Source: an uncultured Collinsella sp. (GTDB taxonomy: Bacteria > Actinomycetota > Coriobacteriia > Coriobacteriales > Coriobacteriaceae). From it: 14,691 bases of DNA. The notes under the pieces are model-generated. The model was not told where the DNA came from and did not search any database. It worked only from the letters and a program-made list of their open reading frames with translations. The number at the start of each line of letters is the position of its first letter. The stretch's first letter is position 1. The stretch is taken from NCBI GenBank assembly GCA_902461085.1, contig CABPWH010000052.1, positions 1-14,691 of the forward strand. The letters are read 5' to 3'. A program made the translations under genes and the position numbers. This document shows positions 1 through 6,778 of the stretch, piece by piece.

Positions 1-6
1 AAAGGG

Positions 7-32
7 AAGAGGCGGGGCATGCCCCGCCTCTT
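7..32. terminator. Palindromic GC-rich hairpin, candidate terminator
   Basis: A perfect 26-bp palindrome centred on GCATGC. Folded, it gives an 11-bp stem (7-17 with 22-32) rich in G and C and a CATG loop. On the plus strand it is followed only by TTACACC, and on the minus strand by TCCCTTT, so there is no long U-run. It probably ends a gene lying left of the window, possibly in both directions. The symmetry is certain; the terminator role is inferred. Confidence 0.6.
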
Positions 33-70
33 ACACCACATCTCTGCGCGCTACCGTCCATGACTACTCG

Positions 71-132
71 CAAAAACTGTACACCAGCATCCAAAGATGT
101 CGAAAAATGTTGACTTTGGATGTTGATGTACA
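71..132 (-). terminator. 19-bp imperfect inverted repeat plus T-run, candidate terminator of the regulator-glutaredoxin unit
   Basis: Positions 78-96 pair with 114-132, leaving a 17-nt loop (97-113). The stem has 19 positions with one mismatch and one G-T wobble. Read on the minus strand, the stem is followed by CAG and five Ts (72-76), which is the layout of an intrinsic terminator for the minus-strand transcript whose last gene stops at 176. About half the stem is A/T, and 44 bp separate it from the stop codon, so a regulatory hairpin or a dispersed repeat copy are alternatives. Confidence 0.45.
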
Positions 133-175
133 TGTTTGGGTCGGTGGGGCTCCTTGGATGGACAGAGTGCGCGTG

Positions 176-421
176 CTAGAGCAGGTTCTTCTGGACCCAC
201 GCGATGATGTCGCTCGACTCGTAGAGTGGCTTGCCGTCGATGAATAGGCAGGGAACCTGGCGCTTTCCGCCGGCGGCGATGAGTGTCTGCTCGGCTTCGG
301 TATCGGTCGAGATATTGCGCTCGGGAATGGTCACGCCGTTATCGGCTAAAAAGCGCTTGACCTTTATGCAATACGGGCAGCCGGTCATAACGTAAAGCAC
401 GAGCTCGTGATCAGTAGTCAT
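176..421 (-). CDS. Glutaredoxin-family thiol-disulfide oxidoreductase (81 aa)
   Basis: A small cytoplasmic thioredoxin-fold protein that probably reduces disulfides or mixed disulfides. The active-site motif CPYC is seen at residues 15-18, directly after the first beta strand (LVLYVMTG). The cis-proline motif QVPCLFIDG follows at 55-63, and the C-terminal SSDIIAWV helix is typical of glutaredoxins. At 81 aa it has normal single-domain glutaredoxin length. I chose the ATG at 421 over an upstream in-frame start at 466 because GGAG lies 4 nt before it (426-429) and the fold begins there. It lies 51 bp downstream of the XRE/TipAS regulator on the same strand, so co-transcription is likely. Whether glutathione or another thiol recharges it cannot be told; actinobacteria often use mycothiol or thioredoxin, so a mycoredoxin/NrdH-like role is also possible. 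Confidence 0.9.
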   Translation of the reverse strand: MTTDHELVLYVMTGCPYCIKVKRFLADNGVTIPERNISTDTEAEQTLIAAGGKRQVPCLFIDGKPLYESSDIIAWVQKNLL

Positions 422-472
422 AGGTCTCCAATCGGTTGCGGTTTTGATTGAAATACCCAAAGCCACCGCGGT

Positions 473-1300
473 CTATGCGCGGACCAGTGACGACTCGATG
501 GCCTGGACCAGAAACGCCGCGGCTCCGGTGCCGCAGGGCTTGTCGTAGTAGTCAACAAAGCGCTGGTCGGCAAGATAGCCGTGGGCGAGGCCCAGGTACG
601 CTTCGTTCTGGGGTTCGCGTCCCCAGTTGAGACCAATCCAACGACGATGCATCGCGACAAGCTTGCGAGCCTCGCTTCCATTCGCATCGCCATCGCCCAT
701 GGCAATCGAGAGTTGGCCCAGAATAGCGCGTTCAAGTTCCTTCATGTCGTTCCATGTCTCGGGGTCCATGTCCAGCAGTGCTTCGTTTGCTGCGTCGATC
801 GCCTCGTCGCCGTAGCGCTTCCGGGCTTCGGCGCCGTAGCGCTCCTCGTTTTCCTGCACGGTGCGCCAGCGCTCCAGTTGCGGCAGGACGGCGCCCATGA
901 GCGAGACGGCTTCGTCGAGCGACATGCCGGTGTTTTGCGCCAGCCGCGGGGCACAGTCCTCGATCATCGCCTCCATCGTGGTGTCGTAGGTGTACTTGCC
1001 GTGGTCGTAGCACCACTTGCAGTAATGGTCGGTCGTGGCGCCCGCGGCGTCGGTGCCGCAGTCGTTGGGCGTGAGTATCATGCCGCAGCTCTGACAATAG
1101 TGCTCGGGCATTTCGAGCAGATGAGACAGGGGCTCGCCGGTTACGGCGGCAATGAGCTTCATCATGTCGATGCCCGGGGTGACCTCGTCGCGCTCCCAAC
1201 GGCTGACGGCTTGGCGTGTGACGAAGAGCTTGGCGGCGAGCTGCTCTTGGGTAAGGTGATGGGCGCGACGGATGGCAATGAGCTTTTCTGCAAAGGCCAT
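473..1300 (-). CDS. XRE-family regulator with zinc ribbon and TipAS-like C-terminal domain (275 aa)
   Basis: A cytoplasmic DNA-binding regulator in three parts. Residues 3-57 form an XRE/Cro helix-turn-helix (LTQEQLAAKLFVTRQAVSRW). Residues 69-112 form a zinc ribbon with Cys69, Cys72, Cys81, Cys94 and Cys97 (CQSCGM and YCKWCYDHGKYTYD), matching the Zn_ribbon_2 type. Residues about 155-272 resemble the TipAS ligand-binding domain: RYG, a helical W-x-D-MKELE stretch, MHRRWIGL, GLAHGYLADQRFVDYYD and the final FLVQAIESSL. TipAS is best known from MerR-type activators such as TipA and Mta, which bind hydrophobic antibiotics; here an XRE head replaces the MerR head. The ATG at 1300 has AAAGGAG just upstream. 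A 17-spaced promoter and a 15-bp palindrome precede it. Its ligand is unknown; a xenobiotic or peptide sensor controlling itself and the glutaredoxin gene is an inference. Confidence 0.88.
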   Translation of the reverse strand: MAFAEKLIAIRRAHHLTQEQLAAKLFVTRQAVSRWERDEVTPGIDMMKLIAAVTGEPLSHLLEMPEHYCQSCGMILTPNDCGTDAAGATTDHYCKWCYDHGKYTYDTTMEAMIEDCAPRLAQNTGMSLDEAVSLMGAVLPQLERWRTVQENEERYGAEARKRYGDEAIDAANEALLDMDPETWNDMKELERAILGQLSIAMGDGDANGSEARKLVAMHRRWIGLNWGREPQNEAYLGLAHGYLADQRFVDYYDKPCGTGAAAFLVQAIESSLVRA

Positions 1301-1330
1301 AACGGCTCCTTTCTGCTGGTTGATGGCTTA

Positions 1331-1359
1331 AGCATACGCGGCGGCAGGCGCCCTTCCAA
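1331..1359 (-). promoter_or_regulatory. Promoter of the XRE/TipAS regulator gene
   Basis: On the minus strand, TTGGAA (1354-1359) and TATGCT (1331-1336) are separated by exactly 17 nt (1337-1353), a good match to a sigma-70-type promoter. The predicted start near 1324 gives a leader of about 24 nt containing the AAAGGAG ribosome site. No other pair in the window has such clean spacing. Confidence 0.6.
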
Positions 1360-1374
1360 GCAACCGTTGGTTGC
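1360..1374. promoter_or_regulatory. 15-bp palindrome abutting the -35 box, candidate operator
   Basis: GCAACC and GGTTGC form a perfect 6-bp inverted repeat around GTT. The palindrome begins at the base next to the -35 hexamer of the regulator's own promoter, where an activator that contacts sigma would sit. Binding by the regulator encoded at 473-1300 is an inference; the symmetry is seen directly. It also lies 55 bp upstream of the -10 box assigned to the divergent trmO gene. Confidence 0.4.
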
Positions 1375-1428
1375 ACGACGGGAGACCGCGGCGAAGAATT
1401 GCGCGCAACGCCCCACGCCTCCATGCCG

Positions 1429-1434
1429 TACAAT
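1429..1434 (+). promoter_or_regulatory. -10 box (TACAAT) of trmO, candidate leaderless start
   Basis: TACAAT ends 7 nt before the ATG at 1442, which places transcription initiation at or next to the A of the start codon. There is no ribosome-binding site before that ATG, and no convincing -35 hexamer at 16-18 nt (the bases there read CAACGC). Together this suggests a leaderless transcript, which is common in actinobacteria, but it rests on one hexamer. Confidence 0.4.
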
Positions 1435-1441
1435 GACCGGC

Positions 1442-2179
1442 ATGGAACCTATTGCACACATACATACCGACCTGCCGCAGAAGTTCGGCATTCCGCGCAA
1501 CAGCTTTTTGGCGCCCCATCTGCAGGGGCGCATCGTCTTTGAGCCGGAATTTGCCTCCAATGCAGCGGTTGAGGGTCTGGACTCCTTCTCTCACCTATGG
1601 CTGCTCTGGCGCTTCGAAAACGGCACGCCCGGCGGCGCGGCTAAGGACATAGCCGCCGATGCCAAAACGCAGGACAGGTCCGGCACCAACGCAAAATGGT
1701 CGAAAACCGTGCGTCCGCCGCGTCTAGGTGGAGCCGAGCGCGTGGGAGTGTTTGCCACGCGCAGTCCGTTTCGCCCGAATCCCATCGGGCTCACCTGCGT
1801 CAAGCTCGACCGCGTGGAGCTTACCGACGATGGCCCCATCATCCATGTGCTGGGGGCCGATCTACGCGACGGCACGCCCATCTACGACATTAAGCCCTAC
1901 ATTCCGTTTGCGGACTGCCACCCGGATGCAACGGGCGGCTGGATTGAGGACGCCCCGTGGCAAGAGCTCGACGTCGAGTTCCCGCAAGCGCTTCAAGACA
2001 CAGTCCCAAGCGCAAAGCTCCCCGGCCTGGTCGAGGTCCTGCGCCAAGACCCGCGCCGCGCGGGCAGCAAGCACGAGCCAAACCGCGTCTATCATCTGGC
2101 CTATGCCGGGCTCGACATATCTTTTACGGTCGATAAAACCCAGCTAACCGTAGTCGCCGTCAACGACGCGCGAGACTAA
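1442..2179 (+). CDS. trmO: tRNA (N6-threonylcarbamoyladenosine37-N6)-methyltransferase TrmO (245 aa)
   Basis: TrmO (older names TsaA, YaeB) uses S-adenosylmethionine to methylate t6A37 of ACN-decoding tRNAs in the cytoplasm. The N-terminal domain starts IAHIHTDLPQKFGIPR and continues with a SHLWLLW strand. The family signature GVFATRSPFRPNPIGLT lies at 102-118, followed by GADLRDGTPIYDIKPYIPFAD at 138-158. The C-terminal domain carries QDPRR at 202-206 and the YAGLDISFTV strand. Length matches the family (about 230-245 aa). I chose the ATG at 1442 because the family protein begins just before IAxIHTD; an ATG at 1433 would add three residues but overlaps the TACAAT box. The gene is divergent from the XRE/TipAS regulator. 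The short G-rich stretch at about 61-90 is a variable loop in this family. Confidence 0.95.
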   Translation: MEPIAHIHTDLPQKFGIPRNSFLAPHLQGRIVFEPEFASNAAVEGLDSFSHLWLLWRFENGTPGGAAKDIAADAKTQDRSGTNAKWSKTVRPPRLGGAERVGVFATRSPFRPNPIGLTCVKLDRVELTDDGPIIHVLGADLRDGTPIYDIKPYIPFADCHPDATGGWIEDAPWQELDVEFPQALQDTVPSAKLPGLVEVLRQDPRRAGSKHEPNRVYHLAYAGLDISFTVDKTQLTVVAVNDARD

Positions 2180-2245
2180 CCAGCCATTCGTCCGCACCCG
2201 TCAAATTAAGCGCCAAACCCCATGCCAAAATCGCCCGTGCTGGTG

Positions 2246-2251
2246 GACAAT
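2246..2251 (+). promoter_or_regulatory. -10 box (GACAAT) upstream of the MalY/PatB-like gene
   Basis: GGACAATAA stands 39 nt before the ATG at 2291, the same distance seen for the ClC-type gene and close to that for the potassium channel gene. No good -35 hexamer is seen at 16-18 nt. If this box is real, translation must begin at 2291 rather than at the in-frame ATG at 2222, which lies upstream of it. Confidence 0.4.
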
Positions 2252-2290
2252 AACGCCTACCAAAACAATCACTTTGCACGGGGGCTCAGC

Positions 2291-3505
2291 ATGAAATACG
2301 ACTTTAGCTCGCTTATCGACCGCCACGGTATGGACTCCATAGCCGTTGACTCCTGGGGCGAGATCCCCGGTATGGCTCCGAACGCACCCGACGAGGGCTT
2401 CGACCGCATTCCCATGTGGGTGGCCGACATGAATTTTGCCACGGTGCCCACGGTCCAGGAGTACATCATTCATCGTGCCCAGCACCCCATGTTTGGCTAT
2501 TTCAATCCGCGCCCCGAGTATTTCGACCGCATCATCGAATGGCAGAGCCGCCGCAACGGCGTTGAGGGCTTGGCGCCGGAGCATATCGGCTACGAAAACG
2601 GCGTGCTGGGCGGTGTCGTGTCGACGCTGCGCGCGTATGTCCAGCCAGGCGATGCGGTGCTGGTCCATAGCCCCACCTACATCGGCTTTACCAAGTCTAT
2701 CGAAGCCGCGGGCTATCGCATTGTCCACAGCCCGCTTAAGCTCGACGACCAGGGCGTGTGGCGCATGGACTTTGAGGACATGGAGTGCAAACTCACCCAA
2801 AACCACATTCATGCCGCGGTGTTCTGCTCACCGCACAATCCCTGCGGCCGCGTATGGGAGCGTGACGAGATCGAGCGCGCCATGGACATCTATCGCCAGC
2901 ACGATTGCGTGGTGATCTCGGACGAGATTTGGTCCGATATCATCCTGCCGGGACACAAGCATATCCCGACGCAGTCGGTGAGCGAGGATGCCCGCATGCG
3001 CACGGTTGCCCTCTATGCGCCGAGCAAGACGTTTAACCTGGCGGGTCTGGTCGGCAGCTACCACATCATCTACAACGAGACGCTGCGCGACCGCGTGTGC
3101 GCCGTGTCCAACAAGACTCACTACAACGAGATGAATGTCCTCTCGATGCACGCGCTTATCGGTGCCTACCAGCCGCAAGGCTACGAGTGGGTGGACGAGC
3201 TCAACCAGGTGCTTGCCGGTAATATCGAGTACTTCTGCACGTATGCAGAAAAACACTGGAAGGGCGTCGCGTTTTCACGTCCGCAGGGCACGTACATGGT
3301 GTTTCTGGACTGCACCGAGTGGTGCCGCGAGCATGGCCGCGATATTCAGTGGCTGCTCGACGAGGGGGCGCGCGTGGGCGTGGGGTATCAGGACGGCCGT
3401 CCGTTCCACGGGCCCTGCCACATTCGCGTGAATCTGGCGCTGCCGCCTTCGCGCGTAAGGGAAGCGTGCGACCGCCTGGACCGCTACGTTTTTAATACGC
3501 GGTAA
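2291..3505 (+). CDS. MalY/PatB-family PLP-dependent aminotransferase or cystathionine beta-lyase (404 aa)
   Basis: A fold-type I PLP enzyme of the MalY/PatB group, probably cleaving C-S bonds (cystathionine to homocysteine, or cysteine conjugates) in the cytoplasm. The start KYDFSSLIDRHGMDSIAVD and PMWVADMNFATVP (41-53) are typical of MalY/PatB. HNPCGRVW (182-189) supplies the PLP-ring asparagine, SDEIWSDI (210-217) the aspartate that pairs with the pyridine nitrogen, and APSKTFNLAGL (243-253) the Schiff-base Lys246. HIRVNLA (377-383) holds the arginine that binds the substrate carboxylate. Length is normal (about 390-400 aa). An upstream in-frame ATG (2222) would add 23 residues; I prefer 2291 because homologues start there, GGGGG lies 6 nt before it, and a -10-like box sits between the two ATGs. 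A hairpin follows the stop. The substrate cannot be told from sequence; in E. coli MalY also represses the maltose system. Confidence 0.93.
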   Translation: MKYDFSSLIDRHGMDSIAVDSWGEIPGMAPNAPDEGFDRIPMWVADMNFATVPTVQEYIIHRAQHPMFGYFNPRPEYFDRIIEWQSRRNGVEGLAPEHIGYENGVLGGVVSTLRAYVQPGDAVLVHSPTYIGFTKSIEAAGYRIVHSPLKLDDQGVWRMDFEDMECKLTQNHIHAAVFCSPHNPCGRVWERDEIERAMDIYRQHDCVVISDEIWSDIILPGHKHIPTQSVSEDARMRTVALYAPSKTFNLAGLVGSYHIIYNETLRDRVCAVSNKTHYNEMNVLSMHALIGAYQPQGYEWVDELNQVLAGNIEYFCTYAEKHWKGVAFSRPQGTYMVFLDCTEWCREHGRDIQWLLDEGARVGVGYQDGRPFHGPCHIRVNLALPPSRVREACDRLDRYVFNTR

Positions 3506-3521
3506 GTGTGCGCTGAATGCA

Positions 3522-3551
3522 GGGCCTTCTGCCAAGTCGGCTGGAAGGCCC
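3522..3551 (+). terminator. Hairpin after the MalY/PatB-like gene
   Basis: GGGCCTTC (3522-3529) pairs perfectly with GAAGGCCC (3544-3551); an inner GCC/GGC pairing around AAGTC extends it. It lies 16 nt after the stop codon at 3505 but lacks a U-run, so it may be a weak or factor-assisted terminator. It separates the lyase gene from the sensor unit that follows. Confidence 0.5.
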
Positions 3552-3601
3552 CGCATGGTAAAACGTCTGTAACCATTGGACGCTCGAGTGGTTTCGTTTG
3601 G

Positions 3602-3607
3602 TATTAT
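3602..3607 (+). promoter_or_regulatory. -10-like box (TATTAT) before the substrate-binding lipoprotein gene
   Basis: TATTAT ends 42 nt before the ATG at 3650, close to the 39-41 nt seen for other genes here. A TTGGAC hexamer lies upstream (3576-3581), but the spacing is 20 nt, too long for a standard promoter, so only the -10 is proposed. It would drive the lipoprotein-kinase pair. Confidence 0.35.
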
Positions 3608-3649
3608 CTTTAGCCATTTCAGTCTGTAAACAGGATCTTCTGGAGCTCG

Positions 3650-4519
3650 ATGAAAAGACCTCGCTGCTCGGTGTCCATATCGTTGTTTGTCGCGCTTGCA
3701 GTGGCGAGTGCCTTTGTCGTAGCGATAGCCGGCTGCTCCGGGTCGAATGGCAGAGCCTCGGTGTCTGCATCAAAAGGCCCGGACGCCACGCAGGTAAAGG
3801 ACGACGGCCTTAAGACGCTCAACGTCGGCAGCGACCTCTATCCACCGTTTGTATATACCGATGAGTACGGCGATATCGTTGGCCTGGACGTCGAGATATT
3901 AACCGAGGCTTTGGCCCGCATTGGTTACAAGCCAAAATACCAGATGATCGATTGGGAAAAGAAGAAAGAGCTGCTGGCGAGCGGCGAACTCGATTGTGTC
4001 ATGGGCAGCTTTAGTATGACGGGTCGCGAAAACGAATATCGTTGGGCCGGCCCGTACCTTGCGAGCCGCCAGGTGGTCGCGGTCGATCCCCAGAGCGATA
4101 TCTACACGCTTGCCGATCTTGAGGATAAGATCGTGGCGGTTCAGTCCACCACCAAGCCCGAGGGCATTTTGCTCAATCGCACAAATGAAAGCGTTCCGCA
4201 GATCAAGGAACTCTACTGCTTTTCGGACCGTTCATGCCTGAACCCGGCGCTCGTCGAAGGCCTGGTCGACGCCATCGCCGCGCATGAGTCCTTGCTGCTC
4301 ACCTACGAAAAAGACTATGGCGTAACGTATCGCATTTTGGATGAGCCGCTGCTAGAGGTTGGTTTGGGCACCGCTTTCGATATCAACGATACGCGCGGCA
4401 TCGACGTCAAGCTCACTCATGCCTACCAAGAAATGCTTGCCGATGGCACCATGGAACGCCTGGTGTCAAAGTACTTCGATGACCCTTCGCCATTTTTGAA
4501 TGTGGAGGGTCTGTCATGA
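3650..4519 (+). CDS. Substrate-binding lipoprotein (SBP_bac_3 type) coupled to a hybrid kinase (289 aa)
   Basis: An exported lipoprotein with the fold of amino-acid ABC-transporter binding proteins. A basic start (KRPR), a hydrophobic segment (about 8-27) and the lipobox IAGC give lipidation at Cys29. The binding domain (about 53-280) shows LNVGSDLYPPFVYTDEYGDIVGLDVEIL, then ELDCVMGSFSMTGREN (the usual x-x-x-R-x-x-x ligand-site region), LADLEDKIVAVQSTT and the C-terminal MLADGTMERLVSKYF helix. There is no permease or ATPase gene nearby. Instead its stop overlaps the kinase start (ATGA at 4516-4519), so the two are translationally coupled. I infer that it presents a small ligand, perhaps an amino acid, to the kinase rather than to a transporter. 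The ATG at 3650 has GGAG four nt upstream. A solitary ABC-type binding protein remains possible. Confidence 0.9.
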   Translation: MKRPRCSVSISLFVALAVASAFVVAIAGCSGSNGRASVSASKGPDATQVKDDGLKTLNVGSDLYPPFVYTDEYGDIVGLDVEILTEALARIGYKPKYQMIDWEKKKELLASGELDCVMGSFSMTGRENEYRWAGPYLASRQVVAVDPQSDIYTLADLEDKIVAVQSTTKPEGILLNRTNESVPQIKELYCFSDRSCLNPALVEGLVDAIAAHESLLLTYEKDYGVTYRILDEPLLEVGLGTAFDINDTRGIDVKLTHAYQEMLADGTMERLVSKYFDDPSPFLNVEGLS

Positions 4520-6708
4520 TCGATGTGCCTGACCACGCCGCTCAGGAGCGGGGCAATCGTTCGGCAGGGGCATGGCTCCTTGTCGCTCTGCTGGGGATAG
4601 TGCTCTCGGTTGTTGCCGGCATGATGAGCTACGGTTACATGACGGCCCAAGCCGAGCAGCGCTTTGCCGACGTTGTCGATTACGTGGCGACGCAGAGCCT
4701 TTCCTACGATGCATTCAATAGCGCCTATACGACCAAAAACCTGATACGCGTTATGGAAATTGCCGGAGAGGCTGCCCGCGATATGGAGCGCGACGGTTCG
4801 GTGGATAACGCCATGCTGGAGCAATATGCCGACCAGTTCAACGTGAGCGCACTGATCGTGACGGACGCATCGGGCAATTTGGTGTCTGAGTCCTCGACGG
4901 ATGGCGTGGGCTACGAGTCGCTTGCTACGTATCTCAAGGAAGCACCCGTGCTGGAGGTGGCAACTCATCCGCTTAAGTCCTATACCGCCCGCATCACGCT
5001 TGCGGATGATTCGGTCGCAGACATTGGCTGCGTGACTCGGCAGGATGGCGAGGGCATCGTTATCGCGGTAAGGCATCAGAGCGCGAAGGCGGTTGCAAGC
5101 AATACACTCAAACTGCAGAGTTTGCTCGAAGGCTATGAAACCATCGATAGCGGCAATATCGTGATCGAAAGCGACGGCAAGGTCGTTGCGACCAATGCCG
5201 TTGAACCCACTGTATTGGGCGTATTCGATCTGCCTGCGACGGACGTCTTCATTGTCGACGGTATTAAGGATCGATGCCTGGCCGGTAAGGTCAAATTGAT
5301 TAACGCCGACGGCGAGTGGTATTTGGGCACATTTGGAAAAGCGCACAAATTCTATGTGTACACCTATGCTCCGGCGCGGCGTTACTTTGAGGTTGTCGCG
5401 GCTGTTGCTGCCGGCGTGCTGGCGCTCTACAGCGGTGTTATAGCCGTTGTTGTGATGGTGCGTCGCCGCGCTGATCGTCGACGTTTGACGGACTTGCTGC
5501 AGCAGGAGCGCGACTATGGCGACAAGCTGGCAAAGGCAGCGCGTGAGGCCTCGTCTGCCAACTCTGCAAAGACGGAGTTTTTGCGCCGCATGAGCCACGA
5601 TCTGCGCACGCCCATCAACGGCATTCGCGGCATGGTCGAGGTTGGCGATGCCAATGCGGACAATCTGCAAAAGCAGACTGAGTGCCGCTCAAAAATCTGG
5701 ACGGCATCGGGACTGCTGCTCGACCTCGCCAACGAGGCACTCGATATGAGTCGCCTGGAGAGCGGGCAGGTCGACCTGAACCTCGTACCCACAAATTTGG
5801 TGGCACTCAACTGTGAAGTGCGCGATATTCTGGAGCGCCAGGCCGAGGAGCGTCTGGTGACAATTATCTGCGACCAGCAGACGCTTGATCATCCCTATGC
5901 GCGGGTGAGCGTGACGCACCTCAAGCGCTTGTTGCTCAATATTGCCGGCAATGCCGTCAAGTACAACCGCCAGGGCGGCTATGTTCGCCTGGTGTGCCGC
6001 GAGGTGGAGCCAGCGGATGGCGTCCCCGTCTATGAATACACGATCGCCGACAACGGTATTGGCATGAGCGAGGAGTTCCAACAGCACCTTTACGATCCGT
6101 TTTGCCGAGAGGAGCAACAGGTGGAAGGCGCTTCATCGGGAACTGGCCTGGGCGCGTCTATCGCAAAACAGCTGGTCGAGCTTATGGGCGGAACCATGAG
6201 CTTTACGAGCGTCTTGGGGCAGGGGACGACGTTTACCATCCGCCTGCCGTTTGAGAAATGCAAGAGCTCCGAGATTCCTCAGGCAGTTCGTGTGGATGCG
6301 GGCGATGGTGATGCGCTCCAGGGCTTGCGCGTTTTGCTCGTAGAGGATAACGATCTGAATGCCGAGATCGCGCAGTTTACGCTCAGCCGTGCCGGTGCCG
6401 TCGTGACGCATGCTAAGGATGGCGAGTCTGCCGTTGAGGCGTTTGCCGCGAGCGCACCGCACGAGTACGACGTGGTGTTGATGGACATCATGATGCCCGG
6501 TATCGATGGCCTTGAGGCCACGCGTCGGATTCGAGCACTCGATCGCGAGGATGCCGCGACTACGCCGATTATCGCCGTGAGTGCCAACGCCTTTGCCGAC
6601 GACCGCAGGCTTTCGCGTGAGGCGGGCATGGACGCGCACCTGAGTAAACCCGTGAGCTCGCAGGAACTTGTTGAGGCGCTTGCGCACATAGCTGCCGACG
6701 CTTTATAA
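4516..6708 (+). CDS. Membrane hybrid histidine kinase with extracytoplasmic sensor domain and receiver (730 aa)
   Basis: Residues 19-41 form TM1 and 292-314 TM2. The roughly 250 residues between them are extracytoplasmic, with a Cache/PAS-like strand pattern (ALIVTDASGNLVSES). A linker (AREASSANSAKTEFLRR) leads to the HisKA H-box MSHDLRTPINGI with phosphoacceptor His361. The ATPase domain has the N-box (LLNIAGNAVKYN), DNGIGMS, DPFCREE and GTGLGASIAK. The receiver (about 595-725) has LLVEDNDLNAEIA, LMDIMMPGIDG with phosphoacceptor Asp657, and SKP with Lys711. There is no HPt or output domain, so phosphate must pass to a partner encoded elsewhere, or the receiver acts internally. The start overlaps the lipoprotein stop by 4 bp, arguing that the lipoprotein feeds this sensor. 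A 17-bp terminator stem begins 3 nt after the stop. The kinase and receiver parts closely resemble those of the fused kinase at 7301-10105. Confidence 0.93.
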   Translation: MIDVPDHAAQERGNRSAGAWLLVALLGIVLSVVAGMMSYGYMTAQAEQRFADVVDYVATQSLSYDAFNSAYTTKNLIRVMEIAGEAARDMERDGSVDNAMLEQYADQFNVSALIVTDASGNLVSESSTDGVGYESLATYLKEAPVLEVATHPLKSYTARITLADDSVADIGCVTRQDGEGIVIAVRHQSAKAVASNTLKLQSLLEGYETIDSGNIVIESDGKVVATNAVEPTVLGVFDLPATDVFIVDGIKDRCLAGKVKLINADGEWYLGTFGKAHKFYVYTYAPARRYFEVVAAVAAGVLALYSGVIAVVVMVRRRADRRRLTDLLQQERDYGDKLAKAAREASSANSAKTEFLRRMSHDLRTPINGIRGMVEVGDANADNLQKQTECRSKIWTASGLLLDLANEALDMSRLESGQVDLNLVPTNLVALNCEVRDILERQAEERLVTIICDQQTLDHPYARVSVTHLKRLLLNIAGNAVKYNRQGGYVRLVCREVEPADGVPVYEYTIADNGIGMSEEFQQHLYDPFCREEQQVEGASSGTGLGASIAKQLVELMGGTMSFTSVLGQGTTFTIRLPFEKCKSSEIPQAVRVDAGDGDALQGLRVLLVEDNDLNAEIAQFTLSRAGAVVTHAKDGESAVEAFAASAPHEYDVVLMDIMMPGIDGLEATRRIRALDREDAATTPIIAVSANAFADDRRLSREAGMDAHLSKPVSSQELVEALAHIAADAL

Positions 6709-6710
6709 GC

Positions 6711-6750
6711 ATATGGCCCGGTTCCAAGGTGGGTTGGAACCGGGCCATAT
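6711..6750. terminator. 17-bp perfect hairpin, bidirectional terminator between convergent genes
   Basis: Positions 6711-6727 pair without mismatch with 6734-6750 around a 6-nt loop (GGTGGG). The core is GGCCCGGTTCC with A/T at the base. It begins 3 nt after the kinase stop and lies 28 nt beyond the stop of the convergent flavin-protein gene, so it can end both transcripts. On the plus strand it is followed by a T-rich stretch (TGCTATTTGTGGGTTTTGCTTTT). Confidence 0.85.
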
Positions 6751-6778
6751 TGCTATTTGTGGGTTTTGCTTTTGAGGC

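Noticed and set aside
581..1441. Long open frame on the plus strand continuing upstream of trmO, antisense to the XRE/TipAS gene
   Set aside because: The stretch shows no domain logic, the XRE/TipAS frame on the other strand is clearly real, and the TrmO family begins at about 1442.
2222..2290. An N-terminal extension of the MalY/PatB-like protein from the ATG at 2222
   Set aside because: The extra 23 residues do not resemble the family, a -10-like box lies inside them, and a G-rich ribosome site precedes the ATG at 2291.
3576..3607. A complete sigma-70 promoter (TTGGAC ... TATTAT) before the lipoprotein gene
   Set aside because: The spacer is 20 nt, outside the usual 16-18; only the -10 was kept as a weak candidate. 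The same applies to TTGGCT before the ClC-type gene.
3650..4519. An amino-acid ABC transporter operon
   Set aside because: There is no permease or ATPase gene on either side; the lipoprotein gene overlaps a kinase gene instead.
4423..5670. A 415-codon open frame on the minus strand opposite the split kinase
   Set aside because: Its translation is rich in His, Arg and Ala with no recognisable domains; it mirrors codon bias of the kinase gene. The same holds for the long antisense frames at 10433-11266 and 11716-12549.
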